DNA from: Burkholderiales bacterium
Lineage (GTDB): Bacteria > Pseudomonadota > Gammaproteobacteria > Burkholderiales > Burkholderiaceae
Reading direction: 5' to 3'
Assembly: GCA_947447845.1 (NCBI GenBank)
Contig: CANFNO010000230.1
Span: forward strand, 1-5,512
DNA: 5,512 bases
Shown here: in pieces, positions 1-5,491 of the stretch
Position numbering within the stretch: position 1 is the stretch's first letter
Layout: each line of letters begins with the position of its first letter
Translations under genes and position numbers: made by a program
The notes under the pieces: generated by a model
Seen by the model: only the letters and a program-made list of their open reading frames with translations
Database searches by the model: none
What the model was told of the DNA's origin: nothing

Positions 1-324
1 TCGGAAGGCGCACGCGTCATGCGCGGCGAAGGCGAGCGCCAGAAGGAAGAAAAGGTTAACGACTTCCGCGAGGCCATGGCCTGGTTGATTTCCCAGGCAG
101 AGGGCGCGACCAGCCGCCAGCGCTACAAAGGCTTGGGCGAAATGAACCCCAGCCAATTATGGGAAACCACCATGGACCCCACCGTGCGCCGCTTGTTGCG
201 CGTGCAGATCGACGACGCCATCGAAGCCGACCGCGTGTTCACCATGCTCATGGGTGATGAAGTGGAACCACGTAGAGAGTTCATTGAAACTAATGCCCTA
301 AGGGCGGGCAACATTGATATTTGA
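1..324 (+). CDS. gyrB: DNA gyrase subunit B, C-terminal end (5' partial)
   Basis: This is the last 107 residues of the ATPase subunit of DNA gyrase, the cytoplasmic type II topoisomerase that introduces negative supercoils. The frame is open from base 1, and the methionine at 19 is internal, not a start. Visible hallmarks are [10 protein letters not shown] (about 94 residues downstream of which the chain ends), then [23 protein letters not shown] and the terminal NIDI, which together are the conserved GyrB C-terminal domain. From memory the tail matches the E. coli GyrB tail closely and ends at the same residue, so the 3' end of the gene is intact. The TGA stop is at 322-324. A transposon end starts 7 bases later, so the native downstream region and any terminator have been displaced. 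Gene identity is near certain; family-level taxonomy is inference. Confidence 0.98.
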   Translation, partial: SEGARVMRGEGERQKEEKVNDFREAMAWLISQAEGATSRQRYKGLGEMNPSQLWETTMDPTVRRLLRVQIDDAIEADRVFTMLMGDEVEPRREFIETNALRAGNIDI

Positions 325-326
325 GT

Positions 327-331
327 TTTTT
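327..331. repeat. Left copy of 5-bp target-site duplication (TTTTT)
   Basis: These five T residues abut the left tip of the element and match the five T residues that follow the right tip at 5218-5222. Five base pairs is the duplication length expected for Tn7-like transposition. The sequence is homopolymeric and lies in a run of six T, so it is weaker evidence than a mixed-sequence duplication would be. Confidence 0.7.
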
Positions 332-357
332 TGTAGGTGTAGGCATAAGCTGAGAAT
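332..357. repeat. Left terminal inverted repeat (26 bp)
   Basis: It begins TGTAGGTGTAGG and ends CTGAGAAT. The reverse complement matches 5192-5217 at 24 of 26 positions, the two differences being adjacent (bases 9 and 10 from the tip). Its inner half contains one copy of the subterminal 13-bp motif at 343-355. Confidence 0.9.
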
Positions 358-377
358 TCTTAACCCAAAAGTTGAGA
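343..377. repeat. Left-end transposase-binding site pair (L1, L2)
   Basis: Two outward-facing copies of the 13-bp motif lie here: GCATAAGCTGAGA at 343-355 and CCAAAAGTTGAGA at 365-377. Their starts are exactly 22 bp apart. L2 differs from the GCATAAGYTGAGA consensus at two positions. Tn7 TnsB sites are also about 22 bp long and arranged in tandem near the ends, so these are read as transposase-binding sites. Binding itself is inference. Confidence 0.75.
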
Positions 378-379
378 AT
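356..379 (+). other. Stem-loop in the left transposon end
   Basis: ATTCTTAAC (356-364) pairs with GTTGAGAAT (371-379), giving a 9-bp stem with one G-T wobble and a CCAAAA loop. It overlaps the L1 and L2 sites. No T-tract follows, so it is not a typical intrinsic terminator, but it lies about 30 bases after the gyrB stop and could affect transcripts that leave gyrB. It may simply be a by-product of the binding-site layout. Confidence 0.35.
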
Positions 380-425
380 ACTATTGAAGATCTAGTCGCG
401 ATAGAGTGGATACATTTGATGTTCT

Positions 426-3287
426 GTGAACCATTTTGTTAAGCAGTTCACAACCCAAATGGCCTTATCAATCGATTTGACAGCCCGCTACTCAAGCTTT
501 GCGGTGGCTATCGATTGTCAGCGTCAACGGCCGTACAACGGTGAGACCAACTTGTACCAGGCATTTGAGGAGGCTAACCTAACGAAACTTGACGCACTAG
601 AGCCCGTGGGGGACGATCAGGCCCTGAAAGGGCCGCGCATGTTAATTGGAAGGGGGTTCCGAGAGGGTGTTACCCAGGGCGAACTGCGCCTGGGGGCGCA
701 AGCTCGATTGGTGGACGTTCGCATCTGGCTTGTTAGGCTGGTTGTCGAATCCTGGTACCACCGTGCACTGACGTCGCCTCGACCGAACAAGCCGGACGCG
801 TTTGGTGTCAACAAGTCCTGGCCGTTGCTCACGTTGCCGATGACTATGGGTGCGGTCTACGAAAGCGAGTTGCGTCTCGCCATGGTGGCGGACGGCCCGG
901 AGCTTATGCCTTGGCAGCGCTGGCTGTTGCGCCGGTCGGTTGTGCTGCAGCCGACATCTCGAGAGAGGTATGGCATCAGGGTTGAAGCCATCCTTGGTGA
1001 GTTGGCTGCCGATGCGCGAAACATGGCAGCCAAGCCCGACAACGAGGGGTTTGAGCGCGCCTATACCGCGTTGATCGATTTGCATGGGCTGCTTTTGGAG
1101 GCGTGCCTGGACAAGACAGAGTCTGGTGAGCAAGGCAGCTGGGCGCTCCTGCCCGATCCGGAAAGCTTCTTCGATCAAACCCTGCACAAGAACTGGAGCA
1201 ACGTCTATCGCGGCATCTTCGAGGCTGCGATCGAGGGCATGGTCAGAGATACCAGGCCATTGCGTCGCTTGTGCCACCTTCTGCAGCATCTTGATGACGA
1301 CGAGCTTCGCGCTTCGCCCGTCGAAATTCGGGAACATCTGCTACAGATGCCGCCGCTGATGATGTTTCAGCTCAGCAACTGGTGGGCCTTCAGGGTCGAA
1401 GAGCAAGGGATCATCGAGCACAGTCACAGGCAGATGGTGCTGCTGAGGCCACCTCTCAATCGGGTATATGAGGAGGTGCTCTCCACCTTCGTCGCTGGAT
1501 GGGAGAACGCGCGACCCGACAAGCCGAGGCGAAATCGAGACGCGCATCCGTTGGACTGGCCAACATTGCCGGGATTGGCACGCCTGAACGTCAAGCACAT
1601 CGAAGAGACGGCTCGGATGCTGCTCGCGGCCGTGTTGCGCGGGGATCAGGCTGCCGCCGAATGGTTAGCTGACGTGCTCAGCAAGTGGTGGGGCACGCTG
1701 GACTTTGATCGCGAGCCGTACCAGCTCTACGATAAGACAACGTTCATCACCATCGACGATCTCGAGCTGGCTTGGCCTGCCTTCTGCACGAAGTTTGGCC
1801 TAGAGGCTGACGATACTGCGTCGCAGGAACGATTGAGGCCAGTACTGCAGCAGGGGGCATTCCAAGCTGCCCTACGAAACTATTGGACCGATGTGCGCTT
1901 GCTAACCATCGAGCTGATGCTCGAATGGATTCGAGCCGTGCCGGCGCCATCCGCCAACAGTTCGTTGGCGTTCGAGATCACCGCCGGCCTCTTGACCCAA
2001 AAGCAGTGGAAGGGCGGCGGTCAGGCTGTGGACTCGCTCAGCAACTTTTCGCCCCCCGAGTATCTAGTTGCAAAGGTGCGCCAGTTCGCGGCATCCGGCG
2101 AATGGCGTGGCGGCTATGTGGGGCGCTTGGACGGGTTCGTAGAACGCGTGAAAGACATGCGCAGGCCTAACATGGTCAGCTCGCGTGTGTACTCCTTTGG
2201 TGGCGCCGACGATGTCGAGTCGCTCCTGGAGTCTCAGCTGGAGCTGTTTGCCGTTCTGGCCACTGGAACTTGGAGCTTGCCTCGCTCGCTGCAGCGGCAA
2301 TTGGATGTTTGGTTCGATACCCGCTTTGATCAGTACAGCAGCATTGACATTCTTCGTGGCCGACTGAAGAGCTGGCTCGAACGATTGGAAGCACAACCTG
2401 GGCTATCGGTTGAGCACATTGACCTCATGAAGGCGCATGTTAAGCCCGGAGTGCCGGCGCATGCGGCCATCGACCAAGTGAAGGCAGGCCTTGTTGCGGC
2501 ACAGCAGGCGTTGGATGATCGGCGTGAAGAGACGCTGGCCGCCCAGCCTATTGACCCAAATCGACTTCTGGAGATCGGGCGCTATGCGTCTACCGCAGCG
2601 TTCAGCAAGGAGAAGGGGCGCTTCCCGGTACACCTGTTCCCGACCGGAAGAACAGCCAAGAACTTGGAAGACTTCACGCTTACCTTCACACAAGTGCGTC
2701 GCGGCGAGTTGACACAGCTGCAAATAGACCAGCGGGCGGTGAACGAGGCGGAGTACTTCGCTGATGCCATGGCCCAGCAGGTTGCCATCGTCGTGCTGAA
2801 CGATGTCCTGCACCGGTCAGACATAAAGGAAATCGCCGTCCGGGATGGCGAAGCCTACTGGAAGGCGTTGCAGGCGGAGTCCAGCCCTATCGTGGAAAAG
2901 GGCGGAACACCGATCCTTCTGCTTGACAACGCCACCCGCCCCGACTGGGTATGGGACTGGCAGCACGCGGATTTCGATGCCACACACAAGCGGCCCGACG
3001 ATCTCCAAATACGGCGCCGTGATGGGCAAGGCGCCGGATACCTGTGTGACTTCAATGAGATCGAGGTCTACGTCGCGCCGTTACCGATTGGCCAGTCGCT
3101 CCTGCTGTCCAGTGGGGTGTTCCGTGCCCTGACGTTCACCGACTACGGCGATGGTCAGTTTGTACGGGTTGAGGCGGTTGAGCTTGAAGGCGCCAAGAAC
3201 TTGGTTGACCTCAAACTCACATTCTCGCGAAGAGTTGATGTAGACGAAGCCCGATTTGTTAAGTTGGTGTATGCGCAAAATGAGTGA
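426..3287 (+). CDS. Uncharacterised large cargo protein (953 aa)
   Basis: I do not recognise this protein. It is a large, probably cytoplasmic protein with no signal peptide or membrane segment and no P-loop (no GxxxxGK[ST]), helicase or transposase motif that I can see. The N-terminal two thirds look mostly helical and rich in tryptophan, for example WLVRLVVESWYHRAL near residues 101-115 and MPWQRWLLRR near 161-170. The last 100 or so residues look more strand-rich (YVAPLPIGQSLLLSSG). The start is uncertain: GTG at 426 gives 953 residues, and the frame is closed by a TGA at 417. The next start is ATG at 459 (residue 12), with no better ribosome-binding site. Only a weak GAGTGGA at about 405-411 precedes the GTG. 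Consistent coding character throughout, no frameshift and a large size argue for a functional gene. Its partner downstream is a probable nuclease 160 bp away, which suggests one two-gene cargo module. A role in defence is inference from that context only. Confidence 0.9.
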   Translation: MNHFVKQFTTQMALSIDLTARYSSFAVAIDCQRQRPYNGETNLYQAFEEANLTKLDALEPVGDDQALKGPRMLIGRGFREGVTQGELRLGAQARLVDVRIWLVRLVVESWYHRALTSPRPNKPDAFGVNKSWPLLTLPMTMGAVYESELRLAMVADGPELMPWQRWLLRRSVVLQPTSRERYGIRVEAILGELAADARNMAAKPDNEGFERAYTALIDLHGLLLEACLDKTESGEQGSWALLPDPESFFDQTLHKNWSNVYRGIFEAAIEGMVRDTRPLRRLCHLLQHLDDDELRASPVEIREHLLQMPPLMMFQLSNWWAFRVEEQGIIEHSHRQMVLLRPPLNRVYEEVLSTFVAGWENARPDKPRRNRDAHPLDWPTLPGLARLNVKHIEETARMLLAAVLRGDQAAAEWLADVLSKWWGTLDFDREPYQLYDKTTFITIDDLELAWPAFCTKFGLEADDTASQERLRPVLQQGAFQAALRNYWTDVRLLTIELMLEWIRAVPAPSANSSLAFEITAGLLTQKQWKGGGQAVDSLSNFSPPEYLVAKVRQFAASGEWRGGYVGRLDGFVERVKDMRRPNMVSSRVYSFGGADDVESLLESQLELFAVLATGTWSLPRSLQRQLDVWFDTRFDQYSSIDILRGRLKSWLERLEAQPGLSVEHIDLMKAHVKPGVPAHAAIDQVKAGLVAAQQALDDRREETLAAQPIDPNRLLEIGRYASTAAFSKEKGRFPVHLFPTGRTAKNLEDFTLTFTQVRRGELTQLQIDQRAVNEAEYFADAMAQQVAIVVLNDVLHRSDIKEIAVRDGEAYWKALQAESSPIVEKGGTPILLLDNATRPDWVWDWQHADFDATHKRPDDLQIRRRDGQGAGYLCDFNEIEVYVAPLPIGQSLLLSSGVFRALTFTDYGDGQFVRVEAVELEGAKNLVDLKLTFSRRVDVDEARFVKLVYAQNE

Positions 3288-3408
3288 CCGCTTTCGCCTA
3301 GCCACACGCTGAATGGATCGTATGCGGGTCACTACACATAGGCTATTCTGGCTACCATCGGTACGCGACTCGGATCCCGTTGGTGGTCCAGGGTGGAATT
3401 CGAAAACT

Positions 3409-3431
3409 CGCGCCTCGCGTTTTTAAGGCGC
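3409..3431 (+). promoter_or_regulatory. Two mutually exclusive hairpins before the nuclease gene
   Basis: A small hairpin CGCG (3409-3412), CCT loop, CGCG (3416-3419) is followed directly by TTTTT (3420-3424), a weak terminator-like layout. An alternative hairpin pairs GCGCCT (3410-3415) with AGGCGC (3426-3431), a perfect 6-bp stem that places the T-tract in its loop. The two cannot form together. The second one ends 4 bases before the AGGGA ribosome-binding site. This is compatible with attenuation or translation control, but stems this short also occur by chance. Confidence 0.3.
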
Positions 3432-3435
3432 TATT

Positions 3436-3442
3436 AGGGAAG
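3436..3442 (+). promoter_or_regulatory. Ribosome-binding site for the 438-aa gene
   Basis: AGGGAAG lies 5 bases upstream of the ATG at 3448 and is a good match to the Shine-Dalgarno consensus. It supports this start over the out-of-frame ATG at 3444. Confidence 0.7.
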
Positions 3443-3447
3443 CATGC

Positions 3448-4764
3448 ATGGTTATCGCAGCCGATCGAGTTAATCTAGTACAGATCATAGAGCAGGCAAT
3501 CCTGGAGTCGCACACCGATCCGGTGGTTGGTCAGTTCGGTCGGAGGCCACAACAGGCTGGCCACATTTCAGGTGACCAAGAACCCAAAGAGGTCGCTCGG
3601 CTGATTTTCGGATTGCCTACCGCTCTGCAGGCCATATGGCAGCGCGGCGTGCCAACCGCTATGGCAGGGCAACAGGTCGAGGTTGGTGGCAGGTTCTGCC
3701 ACATGTCCCCGAAGGTTCGTTGGAGTGGTAATGATGGAGCACACACGTTCACCCATGCGCCAGAGTTGGCCGACCTACTGGTCACGGTGGAGCGCTATGG
3801 ACAACGTAAGGCATTGCTCATACAAACTAAAGCTAGGAAGGCAGCTTCAAACACGAGCAGGGTTACCATGCGACTCAGCGACGCTGGTACAACAGTTCAG
3901 CGGTATATGTACGCGAAGTGGCCACCTTTAACTGTGTCAAAAATTGACATCGCGCCAGATGCGTTCCCAGCTGGCGTCGAATATGTTATTGGGTCTCTTA
4001 TGAACCAGCAACCAGTTGGCGCCGTATGGGCGCTAACCACGACAAACGAGACTAACCGCGACCACACGAAATCGCCAGTTTGGCTCGTAGAAGTGGCAAC
4101 GCCATTGCCGATACCTATCTATTTATCCGACAAGGCATTCGATTGCGAAGACGTGACTTTCGACAAGTCCCTCGCAGATGTACTGGCCTCCATGATGCTT
4201 GGTGAGAACCATTTCGGAGTGGACTATACAGGTGCGAGTGTGAGCAAGAATTCGCCGCAAGGATGGCCGGAGCTCATCGAAGGACTGATCGAGTTCGCCA
4301 GGGTGCGGACCGGCCTTGCTAGCAAAGGGGACTACCTGAAACATCTCGGGATCTCCTTAACCGCAAGTGCGCAAGACATAGCAAGTGCTGCTAAAAGCTA
4401 TGAAAACATCTCTGTACTCAGATTCGATCAGGCTGGCAAGGTCTCTGCGTTCCAAAGTGTTGCAACCATGAGCGACAGCATTTCGTCATACAGCGACCTG
4501 AGAGTTGATACAGGCATCGCTTACCGATGGGATCCGCAAATTGCAAAGATGACACACAACCCGGAGTCATTCGAAGTGCATGCTTTTGACGCCGACGTCC
4601 TACGATTCCGCGATCAGCTTTTGCACGACGTTCTGAATCATTGGGCGAATCAATACGGCGAAACCCCACCGCCGCCGGGCGACGACGAGGCCTATGTGGC
4701 TGCCGGGAGTACTGGAGGATTTGCCCACTTGTGGATCACGATTGGCGAGTCCAGGCGAGACTGA
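3448..4764 (+). CDS. Probable PD-(D/E)XK nuclease-like cargo protein (438 aa)
   Basis: The family is not one I can name, but residues 106-130 (ELADLLVTV, then RKALLIQTKARK) have the form of a PD-(D/E)XK nuclease core. An acidic residue (D109, with E106 nearby) sits at the start of one strand. A second hydrophobic strand follows 16 residues later, ending in Q126-x-K128, the Q-x-K variant of the E-x-K catalytic pair seen in Mrr-like and other defence nucleases. The first 100 residues may supply the usual preceding helix. Residues about 175-260 look mixed alpha/beta, about 270-320 helical, and the C-terminus carries PPPPGDDEAYV near 407-417. There is no membrane segment or signal peptide. Start: ATG at 3448, backed by AGGGAAG. 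Codons look more AT-rich at third positions than in gyrB, fitting horizontal transfer. It probably acts on nucleic acid with the 953-aa partner. The nuclease call is moderate and the target unknown. Confidence 0.85.
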   Translation: MVIAADRVNLVQIIEQAILESHTDPVVGQFGRRPQQAGHISGDQEPKEVARLIFGLPTALQAIWQRGVPTAMAGQQVEVGGRFCHMSPKVRWSGNDGAHTFTHAPELADLLVTVERYGQRKALLIQTKARKAASNTSRVTMRLSDAGTTVQRYMYAKWPPLTVSKIDIAPDAFPAGVEYVIGSLMNQQPVGAVWALTTTNETNRDHTKSPVWLVEVATPLPIPIYLSDKAFDCEDVTFDKSLADVLASMMLGENHFGVDYTGASVSKNSPQGWPELIEGLIEFARVRTGLASKGDYLKHLGISLTASAQDIASAAKSYENISVLRFDQAGKVSAFQSVATMSDSISSYSDLRVDTGIAYRWDPQIAKMTHNPESFEVHAFDADVLRFRDQLLHDVLNHWANQYGETPPPPGDDEAYVAAGSTGGFAHLWITIGESRRD

Positions 4765-4906
4765 GCTGGAGTCGAAATTGCGGCGCCCGTGGAGATTCGA
4801 GGTGTAATAGAAGACCTTTTGGCGTCCCCAGATAGCCCTCGCGCGATAGCGTCATTGCCGCGGGAGCCGCTGCTTACACCTCCAAGGTACGTACACCCGC
4901 TTTAGG

Positions 4907-4920
4907 GCAGTCTGGACTGC
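4907..4920. repeat. Palindrome GCAGTC-TG-GACTGC
   Basis: Two perfect 6-bp inverted arms are separated by two bases. The spacing is too tight for a hairpin loop, so if functional it would be a dimeric protein site. It is isolated and no promoter is obvious nearby. Confidence 0.35.
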
Positions 4921-4927
4921 AACGTGA

Positions 4928-4945
4928 CCGACCGCTTTGGGTCGG
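4928..4945. repeat. Stem-loop with GGGTCGG arm, possible dispersed REP-like repeat
   Basis: CCGACC (4928-4933) pairs with GGTCGG (4940-4945) around a GCTTTG loop. From memory, phrases like CCGCTTTGGGTCGG recur between genes in Comamonadaceae and related genomes, so this may be a copy of a dispersed repeat. That cannot be confirmed from one copy here. No T-tract follows, so it is not a standard terminator. Confidence 0.35.
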
Positions 4946-4990
4946 GTCCTGCCCATGACTGTTGGCGCCGTTTGCTTTGAAATCCAGTGA

Positions 4991-5009
4991 GTCGCCAAAT
5001 CGGCGCGAC
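4991..5009. repeat. Imperfect inverted repeat GTCGC ... GCGAC
   Basis: GTCGC (4991-4995) and GCGAC (5005-5009) form inverted arms, extendable by one pair across a bulged C. The same pentamer occurs repeatedly in the right flank outside the element (5223-5296), which makes this inside copy worth noting. It may be coincidence. Confidence 0.3.
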
Positions 5010-5124
5010 AGGTATAAAATTCAAACCTGACCTTCTTTCAAAACCAAATTCGGGCACTCATGATGGGGTACCAGCAAAGCAGTTGGGTCCGAAAGTTGGT
5101 TGCAAAATGAGCCAAAGCGTAAAT

Positions 5125-5206
5125 TCTCAACTTATGCCCTTGGTTGTCTCAACTTATGCTACGACTCGCCTTGCTTTTAAGAGTGAAGACGATTCTCAGC
5201 TTATGC
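5125..5206. repeat. Right-end transposase-binding site array (R3, R2, R1)
   Basis: Three same-direction copies of TCTCARCTTATGC lie at 5125-5137, 5147-5159 and 5194-5206. R3 and R2 are identical over the 13 bp and start 22 bp apart. R1 differs by one base (G for A) and starts 47 bp after R2, roughly two periods, so a degenerate site may sit between them. The asymmetry of two left and three right sites resembles the unequal left and right ends of Tn7. Confidence 0.8.
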
Positions 5207-5217
5207 CTTTACCTACA
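5192..5217. repeat. Right terminal inverted repeat (26 bp)
   Basis: It begins ATTCTCAGCTTATGCC and ends TTTACCTACA, the inverted partner of 332-357. It contains the outermost right-end copy of the 13-bp motif (5194-5206). Symmetry with the left end stops at 5191, which fixes the repeat at 26 bp. Confidence 0.9.
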
Positions 5218-5222
5218 TTTTT
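5218..5222. repeat. Right copy of 5-bp target-site duplication (TTTTT)
   Basis: Five T residues directly follow the CCTACA tip of the element and match 327-331. Removing the element and one copy predicts an empty site reading TGAG, six T, then GTCGCC. Confidence 0.7.
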
Positions 5223-5296
5223 GTCGCCCGTAGGGCGCCAAAGTAAATGCGACTAGCGACAAAGTTCTGCGACCAATTGGCCGCAGTTGGTGCGAC
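5222..5296. repeat. GCGAC repeat cluster, possible tip of a second transposon
   Basis: TGTCGC at 5222-5227 (the T shared with the TTTTT duplication) is followed by GCGAC at 5249, 5256, 5269 and 5292. One inverted and four direct copies of a pentamer in 75 bp is far above expectation. A TGT tip with short inverted and direct subterminal repeats is how TniA/TnsB-type ends look, so this may be the left end of a different element inserted earlier at the same place. The spacing is irregular (7, 13 and 23 bases) and the other end is outside the window, so this is tentative. Confidence 0.4.
5225..5237. repeat. Short hairpin CGCCC-GTA-GGGCG
   Basis: Perfect 5-bp arms surround a 3-base loop immediately right of the insertion point. 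There is no T-tract after it. In the inferred empty site it would have begun about 7 bases after the stretch of T that follows the gyrB stop. Confidence 0.35.
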
Positions 5297-5376
5297 TGGC
5301 CTTGAAAGTGTAGGTGGGCCCAACTTCATTCAGATGCTGAACATGGCATTCAACCTTGTGCCGCGCCGAAGTCGGT

Positions 5377-5397
5377 AGCGCCGCGAAAGCGGGCGCT
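5377..5397. other. Strong GC-rich hairpin with GAAA tetraloop
   Basis: AGCGCCGC (5377-5384) pairs with GC-GGCGCT (5389-5397) with a single bulged G at 5391, closed by a GAAA loop of the stable GNRA class. A T-run (5420-5425) begins about 22 bases later, too far for a standard intrinsic terminator. It could be a structured RNA element, a repeat, or part of a leader for a gene past the window edge. Confidence 0.45.
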
Positions 5398-5484
5398 CGC
5401 GGCCAAGACGAAAAATGAGCTTTTTTCCCCATAGCGGACTTTGCGGATGCGGGTCCAATTTAGTGCTTTTTGAATCGATAAATC

Positions 5485-5491
5485 AAGGGAG
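5485..5491 (+). promoter_or_regulatory. Possible ribosome-binding site at the window edge
   Basis: AAGGGAG is a good Shine-Dalgarno match on the + strand. No ATG, GTG or TTG follows at the right distance before the window ends; only CTG (5492) and ATT (5497) are available. If a gene starts here it uses an unusual start codon or begins just past 5512. The call is weak. Confidence 0.25.

Larger units (their letters stand above)
3288..3447 (+). other. Intergenic region between the two cargo genes
   Basis: This is 160 bp with no open frame of note. It is long for a tight operon and could hold a promoter for the second gene, although I see no convincing -35/-10 pair. Its 3' end carries two overlapping stem-loops (3409-3431) and then the ribosome-binding site of the nuclease gene. 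Confidence 0.5.
4765..5122. other. Non-coding right arm of the transposon
   Basis: About 360 bp lies between the nuclease stop and the first right-end binding site. I see no gene that I would call. It holds a 45-codon open stretch directly after the nuclease stop (4765-4905, listed as a finding), and three small inverted repeats at 4907-4920, 4928-4945 and 4991-5009. CAGGT (5009-5013) and ACCTG (5025-5029) form another short inverted pair. No transposase remnant is apparent. Confidence 0.5.
332..5217. mobile_element. Non-autonomous Tn7-like transposon carrying two cargo genes
   Basis: A complete element of 4,886 bp can be delimited from the sequence alone. Its tips are TGTAGG at 332 and CCTACA ending at 5217. 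The outermost 26 bp are inverted repeats with 24 of 26 matches. TTTTT abuts both tips (327-331 and 5218-5222). Subterminal 13-bp motifs point outward at both ends, two on the left and three on the right, with 22-bp spacing in the closest pairs. This architecture is known from transposons moved by TnsB/TniA-type DDE transposases (Tn7, Tn5053/Tn402). IS21-like ends are a less likely alternative. No transposase, AAA ATPase or TniQ/TnsD gene is present, and both large genes read as cargo, so movement would need proteins supplied in trans. The insertion lies directly after gyrB with cargo co-directional with it. The boundaries are seen; the family assignment is inferred. Confidence 0.85.

Noticed and set aside
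372..416. A promoter for the first cargo gene (TTGAGA or TTGAAG with TACATT or GATAGA)
   Set aside because: The hexamers match only partly and the spacings are 21-22 bp, so no pair meets a reasonable sigma-70 standard.
642..1337. A 231-codon minus-strand open frame inside the 953-aa gene
   Set aside because: It is antisense to a much longer frame with better coding character, is rich in Q, R and P typical of reverse-strand shadow frames, and has no recognisable domain.
426..3287. The 953-aa protein as a transposase or TnsC-like ATPase that would make the element autonomous
   Set aside because: I found no Walker A motif, no HTH-plus-DDE pattern and no resemblance to TnsA, TnsB, TnsC, TniQ or TnsE.
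4641..4835. A 64-codon + strand frame overlapping the end of the nuclease gene
   Set aside because: It is an Arg/Cys/Trp-rich out-of-frame shadow, with no ribosome-binding site and no family resemblance.
4987..5256. An 89-codon + strand open frame beginning GTG
   Set aside because: It runs through the binding-site array and across the transposon tip into the flank, and its repeated SQLMPL peptides are just translations of the DNA repeats. It has no ribosome-binding site.
5309..5316. Another TGTAGGTG, identical to the first 8 bases of the transposon tip, in the right flank
   Set aside because: The following bases do not continue into the terminal repeat or the 13-bp motif, so it is most likely a chance 8-mer and not a second end.
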